NCBI RefSeq assembly: GCF_014638275.1
Contig: NZ_BMFJ01000001.1
Span: forward strand, 1,600,338-1,664,337
From: Primorskyibacter flagellatus
GTDB lineage: Bacteria; Pseudomonadota; Alphaproteobacteria; Rhodobacterales; Rhodobacteraceae
Direction: 5' to 3'
DNA: 64,000 nt
Each line of letters opens with the position of its first letter. Positions within the stretch are counted from its first letter, which is position 1. The notes under the pieces are model-generated. The model ran no database searches. It had not been told where the DNA came from and worked only from the letters and a program-made list of their open reading frames with translations. A program made the translations under genes and the position numbers. This document shows, piece after piece, positions 1 to 9,603 of the stretch.

Positions 1-1
1 G

Positions 2-400
2 GGCTACAAGGCGAAGTGGAGCGAGAGCGCGCGTTTCATCTCTCCGATGCCGGTCAACTTCGGACTGGCGGCACAGCTGGCGAACCTCGACTGGTGGAAC
101 GGGCTGGATGCCTCCGTGCAGGAGTACCTGACGACGGGGCTCGCGGGGCTGGAGACGTCGATCTTCGAGCTGGCGGCGACGGAGACAGAGACGGGCCTCG
201 CCTGCAACACCTCCGGCCCCTGCCCGCACGGCGATCCGGCCGGCATGACGCTGGTCCCACTGACGGAGGCGGACGAGACGCTGGTGGCGGAAAGCGTCGC
301 TTCGGCCATCCTGCCGGCCTTCGCGGAACGCTGCGGGGCGGAATGCGTTGCGACCTGGAACGAGACGATCGGCGCGTCGCTTGGCGTGACGATCGAGTGA
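2..400 (+). CDS. TRAP transporter substrate-binding protein, C-terminal fragment
   Basis: The window opens inside this gene; only the last 132 residues are present. The reading frame is open from base 2 and ends in TGA at 398-400. The sequence (PMPVNFGLAAQLANLDWWNGL, then a helical tail ending GVTIE) resembles the C-terminal lobe of DctP-family periplasmic receptors, which hand an organic acid to a QM-type TRAP permease. Two cysteine pairs (CNTSGPC; CGAEC) lie in the tail and could form disulphides in the periplasm. The ligand cannot be told. A strong terminator follows directly, so this is the last gene of its operon. Family assignment is moderately sure. Confidence 0.65.
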   Translation, partial: GYKAKWSESARFISPMPVNFGLAAQLANLDWWNGLDASVQEYLTTGLAGLETSIFELAATETETGLACNTSGPCPHGDPAGMTLVPLTEADETLVAESVASAILPAFAERCGAECVATWNETIGASLGVTIE

Positions 401-410
401 ATTAGACGAG

Positions 411-439
411 GCGCGGCGGCTTGGGTCGCCGCGCTTTTT
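411..439 (+). terminator. Rho-independent terminator
   Basis: A perfect 8-bp stem GCGCGGCG/CGCCGCGC (411-418 with 427-434) with an 8-nt loop is followed by TTTTT at 435-439. It lies 10 bases after the stop of the TRAP receptor gene and ends that transcript. Confidence 0.9.
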
Positions 440-579
440 CACTTTCCCTCGATCAATAAGCGGAGGGCTGCGCCGACCCGCCCCGTCGCACCAGAGGTGC
501 GCCGTTATTTGCTGGCCCGCCTCTGGCGTGACCGGCGGCGCTGCCCTCGTTTCTAACCACAGGCGTTGCTTCGCGGCGT

Positions 580-909
580 CTAGCCCGCGATCCCCTCCGG
601 CAGCTCCTCCAGCGGCGTCTGGATAAACGCCCGGCTCCCGTCGACATGCCAGGCCTGCGCGATGTCCTCCCTCAGAAGTTCCAGCCGGAAGCCGTTCCGC
701 TCCCCTCCCCGGAACTGGTCGTAGCGGGTCCAGTAGGTGTCACCCTCCAGACCCCAGATGCCGCCCTCCTCCGCCCCGTCGGCGAAGCGCAGGGCGCAGG
801 TGCCGTCGGGGCGATAGGTCACGGCAGCCGCCCGCGCCCCGGTCGCGGGGTCGAAGGCGTTGAGCGTGCGGCCCATGAGGAACCGGTGAACATCGTCAGG
901 CGTCATCAT
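580..909 (-). CDS. Small protein of unknown function
   Basis: I do not recognise this 109-residue protein. It has no signal peptide and no membrane segment. The composition suggests a small beta-rich fold: short hydrophobic stretches alternate with glycine and aromatic residues (TYRPDGTCALRF, GGIWGLEGDTYWTRYDQF), a pattern seen in small lipocalin-like or DUF995-like proteins, but I would not assign it. The start at 909 is followed by a second in-frame ATG; either could be used. It lies 38 bases upstream of the 3' end of hutU on the same strand, outside the overlapping hut genes, so it is probably read separately. Confidence 0.6.
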   Translation of the reverse strand: MMTPDDVHRFLMGRTLNAFDPATGARAAAVTYRPDGTCALRFADGAEEGGIWGLEGDTYWTRYDQFRGGERNGFRLELLREDIAQAWHVDGSRAFIQTPLEELPEGIAG

Positions 910-947
910 GGCCCGAGCCTACCCCAAGCCGGGGCCACCGCAATGGG

Positions 948-2621
948 TCACAGCCCGAGGATCCCCGGCAGGCGCAGCCCGTGGTCCTTTGCGCATGCAA
1001 TCGCATCCTCATAGCCCGCATCCGCATGGCGCCAGACCCCCGAGGCCGGGTCGTTCCACAGAACGCGTTCCAGACGGCGGGCGGCATCCTCTGTCCCGTC
1101 GGCGACGATGACCATACCGGCGTGCTGGGAAAAGCCCATGCCGACGCCGCCGCCGTGGTGCAGCGACACCCAGGTCGCCCCGCTCGCCGTGTTGATCAGC
1201 GCGTTCAGCAGCGGCCAGTCGGACACCGCATCCGATCCGTCCTTCATCGCCTCCGTCTCGCGGTTCGGGGAGGCGACGGAGCCGGAATCCAGATGGTCGC
1301 GGCCGATGACCACCGGGGCCTTCAGCTCTCCGGACGCGACCATCTCGTTGAACTTCAGCCCGGCGCGGTGCCGGTCGCCAAGGCCGATCCAGCAGATGCG
1401 GGCGGGCAGGCCCTGAAAGGCGATCCGCTCGCGCGCCATGTCGAGCCATGTGTGAAGATGAGTGTTGTCGGGGAACAGCTCCTTCATCGCCTGATCGGTC
1501 TTGTAGATATCCTCCGGATCGCCGGAGAGGGCACACCAGCGGAAGGGACCGATCCCCTTGCAGAACAGGGGCCGGATATAGGCGGGCACGAAACCGGGGA
1601 AGGCAAAGGCGTTTTCCAGCCCCTCGTCCTTGGCGACCTGCCGGATGTTGTTGCCGTAGTCGAGCACCGGAACACCGTCGTTCCAGAAGTCGACCATCGC
1701 GGCGACATGCACCTTCATCGAGGCGCGGGCGGCCTTTTCGACGGCCTTCGGATCGCTCTCCCGCTTCCCGCGCCATTCGGCCATGCTCCAGCCCTGCGGC
1801 AGGTAGCCGTTCACCGGGTCGTGGGCGGAGGTCTGGTCGGTCACGATATCGGGGCGGATGCCGCGCCGGTGGATTTCCGGGAAGATATCGGCGGCGTTGC
1901 CGAGCAGGCCGACGGATTTCGCCTCTCCGGCCTTTGTCCAGCGGGAGATCATCTCCATCGCCTCGTCCAGCGTTTCGGCCTTTTCGTCGAGGTATCTGGT
2001 GCGCAGCCGGAAGTCGATGCTGTCGGGGTTGCATTCGACCGCAAGGCAGCAGGCCCCGGCGAAGACAGCGGCGAGCGGCTGTGCACCGCCCATGCCGCCA
2101 AGGCCCCCGGTCAGGATCCAGCGGCCCTTGAGGTCGCCGCCGTAGTGCTGGCGTCCGGCCTCGGCGAACGTCTCGTAGGTGCCCTGAACGATGCCCTGCG
2201 TGCCGATGTAGATCCAGGACCCGGCGGTCATCTGGCCGTACATCATCAGGCCCTTCCTATCGAGTTCAGAGAAATGGTCCCATGTCGCCCAGTGCGGCAC
2301 GAGGTTGGAGTTGGCGATCAGCACGCGCGGGGCGTCGGCATGGGTGCGGATGATGGCGACGGGCTTACCGGACTGTACAATGAGCGTCTCGTCCCCCTCC
2401 AGATCCTTCAGCCCAGCGACGATCCGGTCGAAGTCGGCCCAGGTCCGGGCCGCCCGCCCGATACCGCCGTAGACGACCAGTTCATGCGGGTTCTCGGCCA
2501 CGTCCGGGTGCAGGTTGTTCATCAGCATCCGCATCGGCGCCTCCGTCAGCCAGCTTTTCGCGGTGATCTCGGACCCGGTCGGGGGGAAGACGTCACGGGT
2601 GTTCTTGCGCGGATCGCTCAT
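948..2621 (-). CDS. hutU: Urocanate hydratase
   Basis: Converts urocanate to 4-imidazolone-5-propionate using tightly bound NAD+, the second step of histidine breakdown. The 557 residues match the usual family length. The NAD-binding glycine-rich stretch ([13 protein letters not shown]) and the C-terminal [13 protein letters not shown] region, both hallmarks of HutU, are intact. An open frame continues upstream, but the start at 2621 ([13 protein letters not shown]) gives a normal N-terminus and an ATGA overlap with hutG, so I use it. It is the last gene of the leftward hutIHGU operon, in which each junction is a 4-base overlap, implying translational coupling. Confidence 0.97.
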   Translation of the reverse strand: MSDPRKNTRDVFPPTGSEITAKSWLTEAPMRMLMNNLHPDVAENPHELVVYGGIGRAARTWADFDRIVAGLKDLEGDETLIVQSGKPVAIIRTHADAPRVLIANSNLVPHWATWDHFSELDRKGLMMYGQMTAGSWIYIGTQGIVQGTYETFAEAGRQHYGGDLKGRWILTGGLGGMGGAQPLAAVFAGACCLAVECNPDSIDFRLRTRYLDEKAETLDEAMEMISRWTKAGEAKSVGLLGNAADIFPEIHRRGIRPDIVTDQTSAHDPVNGYLPQGWSMAEWRGKRESDPKAVEKAARASMKVHVAAMVDFWNDGVPVLDYGNNIRQVAKDEGLENAFAFPGFVPAYIRPLFCKGIGPFRWCALSGDPEDIYKTDQAMKELFPDNTHLHTWLDMARERIAFQGLPARICWIGLGDRHRAGLKFNEMVASGELKAPVVIGRDHLDSGSVASPNRETEAMKDGSDAVSDWPLLNALINTASGATWVSLHHGGGVGMGFSQHAGMVIVADGTEDAARRLERVLWNDPASGVWRHADAGYEDAIACAKDHGLRLPGILGL

Positions 2622-3409
2622 GCGGGTCTCCAGCGGGTCAGGGTGTCGAGGATGGTTTTCAGGTGCGGACGCAGGCGGTCGGCCTTTTCGGTGTCGTAGT
2701 TCCAAGGCGGGCTTTTGGTCATGTAGGCGTCCTGCGACAGCTCCATCTGGATGGCGTGCCAGCCGTCAGCGGGGCGGCCATAGTGGCGCGTGGTCCAGCC
2801 GCCGGTGAAGCGGCCGTTCAGGACCATGGAATATCCCGCCGCCCCGGCGCAGATCGCCGTCACCGTCTGTTCGATGGAGGGGGCGCAGGTCGTGCCCTTC
2901 GAGGTGCCGATGTTGAAATCGGGCAGCGTGCCGTCGAAGAGAAAGGGGATGACGGACCGGATGGAGTGGCAGTCGTAGAGCAGCGCGAAACCGTGAACGG
3001 CGCGGATACGGGTCAGTTCAGCCTCGAGCGCCGTATGGTAGGGGATGTGATACGCAAGGCGGCGTCGTTCGATTTCGTCGGCGTCCGGCGCGTCGCCTTC
3101 GTCGTAAAGCGGGCGGCCGTCGAAATCGGTGAGCGGACAGAGGCCAGTGGTGTTCTGGCCGGGATAGAGGCTGGCCCCGGTCGGGTCCCGGTTCACGTCG
3201 ATGGCGTAGCGGTGGATCGTGGTGCGGACGGTGGTGATGCCCTCCGCCAGCCCCGCATAAAGGTCGTGGATGTGCCAGTCGGTATCGGCAATCGCGCGGC
3301 CCGTGGCATTCAGGCGGGCGGCGACATCGGGCGGCAGGGTGGTCCCGGTGTGCGGCAGGCCAAGGATCAATGGACTGTCGCCACGGGTGATTTCGAGGAA
3401 GTCCGTCAT
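2618..3409 (-). CDS. hutG: N-formylglutamate deformylase
   Basis: Hydrolyses N-formylglutamate to glutamate and formate, the last step of the five-step histidine pathway that runs through HutF. The 263-residue cytoplasmic protein belongs to the FGase family: the N-terminal [16 protein letters not shown], the [19 protein letters not shown] block and the [11 protein letters not shown] metal-binding motif are visible. It overlaps hutU and hutH by 4 bases on either side. Because hutF is present in the divergent operon, this gene is the deformylase and not the unrelated formimidoylglutamase that shares the name HutG in other bacteria. Confidence 0.95.
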   Translation of the reverse strand: MTDFLEITRGDSPLILGLPHTGTTLPPDVAARLNATGRAIADTDWHIHDLYAGLAEGITTVRTTIHRYAIDVNRDPTGASLYPGQNTTGLCPLTDFDGRPLYDEGDAPDADEIERRRLAYHIPYHTALEAELTRIRAVHGFALLYDCHSIRSVIPFLFDGTLPDFNIGTSKGTTCAPSIEQTVTAICAGAAGYSMVLNGRFTGGWTTRHYGRPADGWHAIQMELSQDAYMTKSPPWNYDTEKADRLRPHLKTILDTLTRWRPA

Positions 3410-4917
3410 ACCAATTCCACCTTTCCGGCCTGTGCCAGCGCGTCCGCCTCGACCAGGGCGGCGGCGGCTTCGATGTCGGGCGCGAGGTAGCGGTCCTGAT
3501 CGAGCCTCGGTATCTTTGCCCGGATCGTGTCCAGCACCGCCTGCAGGGGCGCGGAGGTCTTCAGCGGCGCGCGCGTCTCGATCCCCTGCGCGGCGCAGAG
3601 CGCCTCAACCCCGAGGATGACCGACAGGTTGTCGGTCATGCGGGACAGGCGGCGGGCCCCGTGGGCGGCCATGGAGACGTGATCCTCCTGGTTGGCGGAG
3701 GTCGGGGTGCTGTCGGTCGAACAGGGATTGGCGAGGTGCTTGTTCTCGCTCATCAGGGCCGCCGTCGTGACCTCGGCGATCATGAAGCCGGAGTTCAGCC
3801 CCGGCGCGGGGGTCAGGAAAGGCGGCAGGTCGTGGCTGAGCGTCGGGTCCACCATCAGGGCGACGCGGCGCTGCGCAATCGCCCCGACCTCGGCCAGGGC
3901 CAATGCAATCTGATCGGCGGCAAAGGCGACCGGTTCGGCGTGGAAATTGCCGCCGGAGAAGATGCCCTCGGGGGTGACAAGCGGGTTGTCGGTGACGGCG
4001 TTCGCCTCGACCTCAAGCGTCCGCCCGGCGAAGCGGAGCAGGTCAAGCGCCGCGCCCGCCACCTGAGGCTGACAGCGGATGCAGTAGGGATCCTGCACGC
4101 GGGTGTCGCCCTCTCGGTGGCTTTCGCGGATCTCGCTGCCCTCCATCAGTGCCGACATGGCGGCGGCGGTGTCGATCTGCCCGGCGTGGCCGCGCAGGGC
4201 GTGGATTGCCGGTTGCAAGGGCTGGGTGGAGCCCATGATCGCGTCGGTCGACAGGCAGGAGGTCACGACGGCGGCGCGCAGCAAAGTCATGGCGCGGAAC
4301 AGGCCGGTGAGCGCGCAGGCGGTGGAAAACTGGGTGCCGTTGATGAGCGCGAGCCCTTCTTTCGGGCCTAGGATCACGGGGGTCAGCCCGGCCTGCGCCA
4401 AGGCCTGCCCGCCGGACATGCGGTCGGCACCGATCATCGCCTCTCCCTCCCCAATCATGACGGCGGCGAGGTGGGCAAGCGGGGCGAGGTCTCCGGATGC
4501 GCCGACCGAGCCCTGAGACGGGATCACGGGGGTGACGCCGGCGGCGAGCATGGCTTCGATCTGGGCGCAGATTTCCCACCTCACGCCCGATGCGCCGCGC
4601 CCGAGGGAGAGGAGCTTGAGCGCCATCATCAGACGGGTCGTGGCGGGGTCCAGCGGCTCTCCGACCCCGCAGCAGTGCGACAGGATCAGGTTGCGCTGGA
4701 GCATTTCCGTGTCGTCCGGCGCGATGCGGACCGAGGCGAGCTTGCCGAAGCCGGTGTTGACCCCGTAGACCGGTGCGCTGCCCCGCGCGGCGTCGCGCAC
4801 GATCCGCGCAGCGGCTTCCACGGCAGGGCGCGCGGCGGGGTCCAGGGTGGCGGGGCCCTGCCCTCTCCAGAGCGTTTCTAGCGTGGCGAGGGTGGTGGTG
4901 CCGGGGGTCAGGATCAT
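3406..4917 (-). CDS. hutH: Histidine ammonia-lyase
   Basis: Removes ammonia from L-histidine to give trans-urocanate, the entry step of the pathway. The 503-residue length is typical. The Ala-Ser-Gly triad that cyclises into the MIO prosthetic group is at residues 140-142 ([14 protein letters not shown]), and the upstream [10 protein letters not shown] and downstream [13 protein letters not shown] motifs of the aromatic-acid lyase family are intact. It overlaps hutG and hutI by 4 bases and is expected to be co-transcribed from the operator-bearing gap at 6111-6181. Confidence 0.97.
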   Translation of the reverse strand: MILTPGTTTLATLETLWRGQGPATLDPAARPAVEAAARIVRDAARGSAPVYGVNTGFGKLASVRIAPDDTEMLQRNLILSHCCGVGEPLDPATTRLMMALKLLSLGRGASGVRWEICAQIEAMLAAGVTPVIPSQGSVGASGDLAPLAHLAAVMIGEGEAMIGADRMSGGQALAQAGLTPVILGPKEGLALINGTQFSTACALTGLFRAMTLLRAAVVTSCLSTDAIMGSTQPLQPAIHALRGHAGQIDTAAAMSALMEGSEIRESHREGDTRVQDPYCIRCQPQVAGAALDLLRFAGRTLEVEANAVTDNPLVTPEGIFSGGNFHAEPVAFAADQIALALAEVGAIAQRRVALMVDPTLSHDLPPFLTPAPGLNSGFMIAEVTTAALMSENKHLANPCSTDSTPTSANQEDHVSMAAHGARRLSRMTDNLSVILGVEALCAAQGIETRAPLKTSAPLQAVLDTIRAKIPRLDQDRYLAPDIEAAAALVEADALAQAGKVELV

Positions 4918-6110
4918 GCGCGGCCTCCGAACAGGCGCTGGTGGAGCGGCGTGATGCCAATGGTATAGGAGAGTTCCGCCGGGTCGCTGACGTCCCAGAC
5001 GGCAAGGTCGGCACGGTTGCCGGGCGCGATGGCGCCGCAGTCGGTCAGGCCAAGGGCGCGGGCGGCGTTTTTCGTGGTGCCCGCCAAGGCCTCGGCCGGG
5101 GTGAGGCCGAAGAGGGTGCAGCCCATGTTCATCGCCAGCAGCAGCGATCCTAGCGGGGAGGACCCGGGGTTCCAGTCGGTCGCCAGCGCCATGGGCACAC
5201 CGTGCTGCCGGAAGGCGGCAACGGGGGGCTTCTGCGTTTCGTGCAGGGTGTAGAAGGCACCGGGGAGGAGCACGGCGACGGAGCCGGAGGCGGCGAGCGC
5301 GGCGGCGTCCTCCTCCGTCGCGTATTCGACGTGATCGGCGGAGAGGGCGTCGTAGTGCGCAGCAAGCCGCGTGCCGCCGAGGCTGGAAAGCTGTTCGGCG
5401 TGCAGCTTGACCGGCAGGCCGAGGTCGCGGGCCACATCGAAGACGCGGGCGATCTGGGCGGGGGTGAAGGCGATGCCTTCGCAGAAACCGTCGACCGCAT
5501 CGACCAGACCCTCAGCATGGGCGGCTTTCAGCGCGGGGATGCAGGTGTCATCAATGTATGCGTCGGGGTCGGTGCCCTTGGGCGTGGCATGGGCGCCGAG
5601 GAAAGTGGTCTTCACCCGGATTGGTCGGAGGTCGGCGATCCGGCGGGCCACACGCAGCATCCGCAGTTCGGTGTCGCGGTCGAGGCCATAGCCCGACTTG
5701 ATCTCTACCGTGGTAACGCCCCCGGCGATCAGGGTGTCGGCACGGCAGAGGGCGGTTTGCAGCAACTCGTCCTCGGATGCCGCGCGGGTTGCGGTGACGG
5801 TGGAGACGATGCCGCCCCCTGCCCGCGCGATCTGTTCGTAACTCGCTCCTTCCAGCCGCATCTCGAATTCGCGGGCGCGGTTGCCGCCGAAGACGAGATG
5901 CGTGTGGCAGTCGATCAGGCCGGGGGTCGTGAGCCGTCCGCCGAGGTCGCGAGTTGGCAGCGCCGCATATTGCCCGGGCAGGTCGGCGGCGGGACCCGTC
6001 CAGGCGATCCGGCCGTCCTTTACCGCTATGGCGGCGTCTTCGATCAGGCCATAACCCTCGCCCCTCATGGTGGCGGCGGTGGTGTTGGTGAGGAGGAAGC
6101 TGTCCGACAT
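4914..6110 (-). CDS. hutI: Imidazolonepropionase
   Basis: Opens the ring of 4-imidazolone-5-propionate to N-formimidoyl-L-glutamate, the third step. The 398-residue metal-dependent amidohydrolase has the [10 protein letters not shown] metal motif, the EIKSGYGL block and the [16 protein letters not shown]-terminal signature. It is the first gene of the leftward operon; its start lies 33 bases from the inner edge of the palindromic operator at 6143-6162, so a repressor bound there would overlap or sit close to its promoter. Confidence 0.96.
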   Translation of the reverse strand: MSDSFLLTNTTAATMRGEGYGLIEDAAIAVKDGRIAWTGPAADLPGQYAALPTRDLGGRLTTPGLIDCHTHLVFGGNRAREFEMRLEGASYEQIARAGGGIVSTVTATRAASEDELLQTALCRADTLIAGGVTTVEIKSGYGLDRDTELRMLRVARRIADLRPIRVKTTFLGAHATPKGTDPDAYIDDTCIPALKAAHAEGLVDAVDGFCEGIAFTPAQIARVFDVARDLGLPVKLHAEQLSSLGGTRLAAHYDALSADHVEYATEEDAAALAASGSVAVLLPGAFYTLHETQKPPVAAFRQHGVPMALATDWNPGSSPLGSLLLAMNMGCTLFGLTPAEALAGTTKNAARALGLTDCGAIAPGNRADLAVWDVSDPAELSYTIGITPLHQRLFGGRA

Positions 6111-6142
6111 GCCCTGCCCTTGCGGAACCCGTGTCAGATTCT

Positions 6143-6162
6143 TAATATGTACGTACTTATTA
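6143..6162. promoter_or_regulatory. Palindromic operator between the divergent hut operons (probable HutC site)
   Basis: TAATATGTACGTACTTATTA pairs at 9 of 10 positions around a perfect GTACGTAC core (6149-6156). It sits in the 70-base AT-richer gap that separates hutI from hutF. GntR/HutC-family repressors bind such GT-n-AC-type palindromes, and hutC is encoded 1.4 kb away in the rightward operon. One site can control both directions; urocanate is the usual inducer of HutC. The assignment to HutC is inference from position. Confidence 0.8.
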
Positions 6163-6181
6163 TGTCAACCGAGGTCGGGTG

Positions 6182-7549
6182 ATGCAGAAAATCCATGCGA
6201 AAGAGGTGCTCACCCCGAAGGGGTGGCAGGCCGACGTGACGGTGAGCATCGGGGCGGACGGTCGAATCGCGGGGATCGAGGCCGGATGCGCGCCGGATGC
6301 GCAGGGCGTTGACCTCCTCCTTCCCGCGCCGGTGAACCTGCACAGCCATGCCTTTCAGCGGGCCATGGCCGGGCTGACGGAAACGCGGGGACCGGACCCG
6401 CGCGACAGCTTCTGGACCTGGCGACGGCTGATGTACCGCTTCCTCGACCGGCTGACACCGGATCAGGTTGAGGCGATCGCCGCGCAGGTCTTCATGGAGA
6501 TGCTGGAGTCCGGTTACGGAGCGGTCGCGGAGTTTCATTACCTTCACCACGGGCCGGACGGACAGCCCTACGACGACCTCGGCGAGATGGCGGGAAGGAT
6601 CGCGGCGGCGGCGCAGGCAACGGGGATCGGACTGACGCTGCTGCCGGTTCTCTACATGCACGGGGGCTGCGACGGGCGTGCGCTGGCCGGGGGACAGCGG
6701 CGGTTCGGCAATGATTTCAACCAGTTCGCGCGGTTGCATGAGATGTCCGGCGGGCTGGTCCGGTCGGGTCCGCCTGATTTCGCTCTTGGGCTTGCGCCGC
6801 ACAGCCTCAGGGCGGTGGACCGCGATGCGCTGCGCGAGGCCGTGACGCTGTCGGGGGATGGCGTGATCCATATGCACCTTGCCGAACAGGTGGCCGAGGT
6901 GGAGGAAGTGGAGGCCGCATGGGGCGCGCGTCCGGTACGCTGGCTGCTGGACAACCATCTCGTGACCGACCGCTGGTGCCTGATCCACTGCACGCAGATG
7001 ACGCTGGAGGAGACGGCCGCACTGGCCGCAACCGGGGCCGTCGCGGGGCTTTGCCCGATCACGGAGAGCAACCTTGGCGACGGAATATTCAACGGCACGG
7101 ATTACGCGGCGGCGGGCGGGCGGTTCGGGGTCGGGTCGGATTCCAACGTGCACATCGCCCTGTTCGAGGAGCTTTGCACCCTGGATTATTCGCAGCGCCT
7201 GCGCGACCGGAGCCGGGCCGCGATGGCGGTGCCGGGGCGATCCTCGGGCCGGGTGCTGTTCGACGCGGCGGCGCAGGGCGGGGCACAGGCGGCGGGGCGG
7301 AATTCCGGGCGGATCGTGGCGGGGGCCTGGGCCGATCTGGTGGCGGTCTCGACGGACAATGACAGGGTCTGCGGGCGGCGGGGGGACACGGCGCTGGACA
7401 CGCTGATCTTTGCCGGTCAGGGGCGGCAGAGCATATGCGACGTGTGGAGCGCAGGACGGCATGTGGTCCGGGAGGGGCGGCACGTGGCGCGCGACAGGGT
7501 GTCGGCGCGGTTCCGTGGCGTGATTGCCGAACTCGGGCAGGACATATGA
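6182..7549 (+). CDS. hutF: Formimidoylglutamate deiminase
   Basis: Hydrolyses N-formimidoyl-L-glutamate to N-formyl-L-glutamate and ammonia, linking HutI to HutG. It is a 455-residue amidohydrolase with PVNLHSHAFQRAMAG near residue 55, the MHLAEQ zinc-region motif and GVGSDSNVHIALFEELCTLDY near the C-terminus, all typical of HutF. A GTG at 6179 directly precedes the ATG at 6182; GAGG at 6171-6174 is 7 bases from the ATG, which I prefer. Its stop overlaps the start of hutC (ATGA), so enzyme and repressor are translated together and the locus should be autoregulated. Confidence 0.95.
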   Translation: MQKIHAKEVLTPKGWQADVTVSIGADGRIAGIEAGCAPDAQGVDLLLPAPVNLHSHAFQRAMAGLTETRGPDPRDSFWTWRRLMYRFLDRLTPDQVEAIAAQVFMEMLESGYGAVAEFHYLHHGPDGQPYDDLGEMAGRIAAAAQATGIGLTLLPVLYMHGGCDGRALAGGQRRFGNDFNQFARLHEMSGGLVRSGPPDFALGLAPHSLRAVDRDALREAVTLSGDGVIHMHLAEQVAEVEEVEAAWGARPVRWLLDNHLVTDRWCLIHCTQMTLEETAALAATGAVAGLCPITESNLGDGIFNGTDYAAAGGRFGVGSDSNVHIALFEELCTLDYSQRLRDRSRAAMAVPGRSSGRVLFDAAAQGGAQAAGRNSGRIVAGAWADLVAVSTDNDRVCGRRGDTALDTLIFAGQGRQSICDVWSAGRHVVREGRHVARDRVSARFRGVIAELGQDI

Positions 7550-8247
7550 CGGAAGACCAGCGACTTGGCTGGCGCGAGGTGCGCGACACGATTCACGACT
7601 GGATCCTGTCGGGGCGCTATGGCGCGGGGGACAAGCTGCCGCGCGATGCGGATATCGCGGGCGATCTGGACTGCGCCCGGTCAACCGTCGTGCGGGCGAT
7701 GCAGGACCTGTCGGACGCGGGCGTGGTGGACCGGCGGCGCCGGGGCGGCACGCGGGTGCGGCCAGACCCGGTGGTGCGTGCGACGCTCGACATCCCGATC
7801 ACGCGGGCAGAGATCGAGGGAAAGGGCGGGCGATATGGCTACCGGCTGGTCCGGCAGGCGCGCGCCCTGCCCCCTGCCCCGGTTCTGGAAGCGGTCGGAT
7901 GGGACGCGCCGCACGAGATGCTGCAGGTGGAGGCGCTGCACCTCTCCGACAACGTCCCGCATATGTTCGAGGACCGGTGGATAAGCCTTGAGACGGCGCC
8001 GGAAATTCTCTCGGTCGACCTGGCGGTGCAGAACGCCAACGAGTGGCTGGTCCTGAACAAGCCCTATTCCCGGTTCGAAGTGCGGTTCTATGCCGTCGCC
8101 GCCGATCCGCGTCTCGCCGTGCTGATGCAGGTGGCGGAAGGCGCGCCGATGCTGGTGATCGAGCGCACGACATGGATCGCGGAGCAGCCGATCACCACCG
8201 TCAAATCCGTCGCCCGCCCCGGTTTCCAGCTGCTGAGCCGGAGCTGA
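7546..8247 (+). CDS. hutC: Histidine utilisation repressor, GntR/HutC family
   Basis: A 233-residue regulator with an N-terminal winged helix (WREVRDTIHDWILSGRYGAGDKLP, residues about 7-75) and a C-terminal UTRA ligand domain. In this family urocanate binding releases the DNA. The start is set by the 4-base overlap with hutF. The linkage to all five hut enzymes and to a strong palindrome in the divergent gap makes the HutC identity firm; the effector is inferred from the family. Confidence 0.93.
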   Translation: MTEDQRLGWREVRDTIHDWILSGRYGAGDKLPRDADIAGDLDCARSTVVRAMQDLSDAGVVDRRRRGGTRVRPDPVVRATLDIPITRAEIEGKGGRYGYRLVRQARALPPAPVLEAVGWDAPHEMLQVEALHLSDNVPHMFEDRWISLETAPEILSVDLAVQNANEWLVLNKPYSRFEVRFYAVAADPRLAVLMQVAEGAPMLVIERTTWIAEQPITTVKSVARPGFQLLSRS

Positions 8248-8310
8248 GTGCGGGCTGATTCTGCCCCGTGCGATCGGAGATTGTCGCTCCGCCCGCAACC
8301 CGGCGCATGT

Positions 8311-8374
8311 GTTAGCGCGAACCGTCCCCGAGGTTAGCGCCACCAACGCGAAACCCTGCTGAGTTATCGCTAAC
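8311..8374. promoter_or_regulatory. Cluster of three LacI-like operator sites upstream of gap
   Basis: Three 12-base sites share the sequence GTTA(G/T)CGC: GTTAGCGCGAAC (8311-8322), GTTAGCGCCACC (8333-8344) and GTTATCGCTAAC (8363-8374). The first and last pair at 5 of 6 positions around a central CG, the shape of LacI-family operators. Centres are 22 and 30 bases apart, and the last is 85 bases before the gap start codon. They look, as far as I recall, like the GTTA-n-CG-n-TAAC sites of CceR, a LacI-type regulator of central carbon metabolism in Rhodobacterales; this link is inference. Confidence 0.65.
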
Positions 8375-8458
8375 ACTTTGGTCAAATTCGGTTTTCCGAC
8401 TTATGATCCGCGCGACATCCGGCTATAGACCGGGCAAAATCAATCAGGAGTAGCCCCC

Positions 8459-9460
8459 ATGACCGTCACCGTCGGGATCAACGGATTTGGCCGCATCGGC
8501 CGCTGCACGCTCGCCCATATCGCGGAGAGCGCGCGCAACGACGTGCAGGTCGTGAAGATGAACGCGACGGGGCCGATCGAGACCAATGCGCATCTGCTGA
8601 AATACGACAGCGTGCACGGGCGCTTTGGCGGAGACGTCAAGGTCGCGGGCAACACCATGGACATCGGACGCGGGCCGATGGAGGTGTTTTCGACCTACAA
8701 TCCCGAAGAACTCGACTGGTCGGGCGTGGATGTGGTGCTGGAATGCACCGGCAAGTTCAACGACGGCGAGAAGGCGAAGGTGCATCTGGAGCGCGGCGCC
8801 AAGAAGGTGCTGATCTCGGCGCCCGCGAAGAATGTGCAGAAGACCATCGTCTACGGCGTGAACCACCGCGATCTGGTGGCCTCTGACACCATGATCTCCA
8901 ATGGATCCTGCACGACAAACTGCCTGGCCCCGCTGGCCAAGGTGCTGAACGACGCGATCGGGATCGAGAGCGGGATCATGACGACGATCCATTCCTATAC
9001 CGGTGACCAGCCGACGCTGGACCGTCGCCACAAGGACCTGTACCGCGCGCGGGCGGCGGCGATGTCGATGATCCCGACCTCGACCGGCGCGGCGAAGGCG
9101 CTTGGCGAAGTGCTGCCGGAGTTGAAGGGCAAGCTGGACGGATCGGCGATCCGGGTGCCGACGCCGAACGTGTCCGCGGTCGACCTGACCTTCGTCGCCA
9201 TGAAGGACGTGACCGAGGCGGACGTGAACGAGGTGGTGCGCGAAGCGGTCGCCGGCCACATGGGCGCGGTGATGGGCTATGACCCGGAACCGAAGGTCTC
9301 CATCGACTTCACCCATACGGAGCAGTCGTCGATCTTTGCCCCCGACCAGACCAAGGTCATAGGAAAGCGGCTGGTGCGGGTGCTGGCGTGGTATGACAAC
9401 GAATGGGGCTTCTCGGCACGGATGGCCGATGTTGCGGCGGCCATGGGGCGGCTGGTCTGA
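8459..9460 (+). CDS. gap: Type I glyceraldehyde-3-phosphate dehydrogenase, probably NADP-using
   Basis: Interconverts glyceraldehyde-3-phosphate and 1,3-bisphosphoglycerate. The 333-residue protein has the INGFGRIGR dinucleotide fold, catalytic Cys151 (SNGSCTTNC) and His178. Three positions that set coenzyme choice are unusual: the Asp that binds the adenosine ribose of NAD is Ala36 (MNATG), and the Leu187/Pro188 pair (Bacillus stearothermophilus numbering) is Arg189-Arg190. Loss of the acid and gain of basic residues are known features of NADP-accepting GAPDHs such as GapB and chloroplast forms. I infer an anabolic (gluconeogenic) enzyme. AGGAG precedes the ATG. LacI-like operators lie upstream and a tiny linked gene follows. 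Confidence 0.95.
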   Translation: MTVTVGINGFGRIGRCTLAHIAESARNDVQVVKMNATGPIETNAHLLKYDSVHGRFGGDVKVAGNTMDIGRGPMEVFSTYNPEELDWSGVDVVLECTGKFNDGEKAKVHLERGAKKVLISAPAKNVQKTIVYGVNHRDLVASDTMISNGSCTTNCLAPLAKVLNDAIGIESGIMTTIHSYTGDQPTLDRRHKDLYRARAAAMSMIPTSTGAAKALGEVLPELKGKLDGSAIRVPTPNVSAVDLTFVAMKDVTEADVNEVVREAVAGHMGAVMGYDPEPKVSIDFTHTEQSSIFAPDQTKVIGKRLVRVLAWYDNEWGFSARMADVAAAMGRLV

Positions 9461-9494
9461 CCCTGCGCACGGGACCGGAGGCCCTGCTTCCGGA

Positions 9495-9522
9495 CCTCCG
9501 GGATATTTCGGGCAAGATGAAG
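9495..9522 (+). repeat. Copy 1 of a recurring GGGATATTTCGGGCAAG motif
   Basis: CCTCC, then GGGATATTTCGGGCAAG, then ATGAAG, starting 34 bases after the gap stop codon. Similar sequences occur at 48972-49003, 55993-56019 and (opposite strand) 56928-56953, always just outside genes. Function unknown. Confidence 0.6.
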
Positions 9523-9603
9523 GGGACGGGCCGGCGGCCCGCCCTTGATCCGTGCGATGCGCTTTGGCATAGGCTGGTGCCGGGGCCGCACGGAGGACGA
9601 CCG

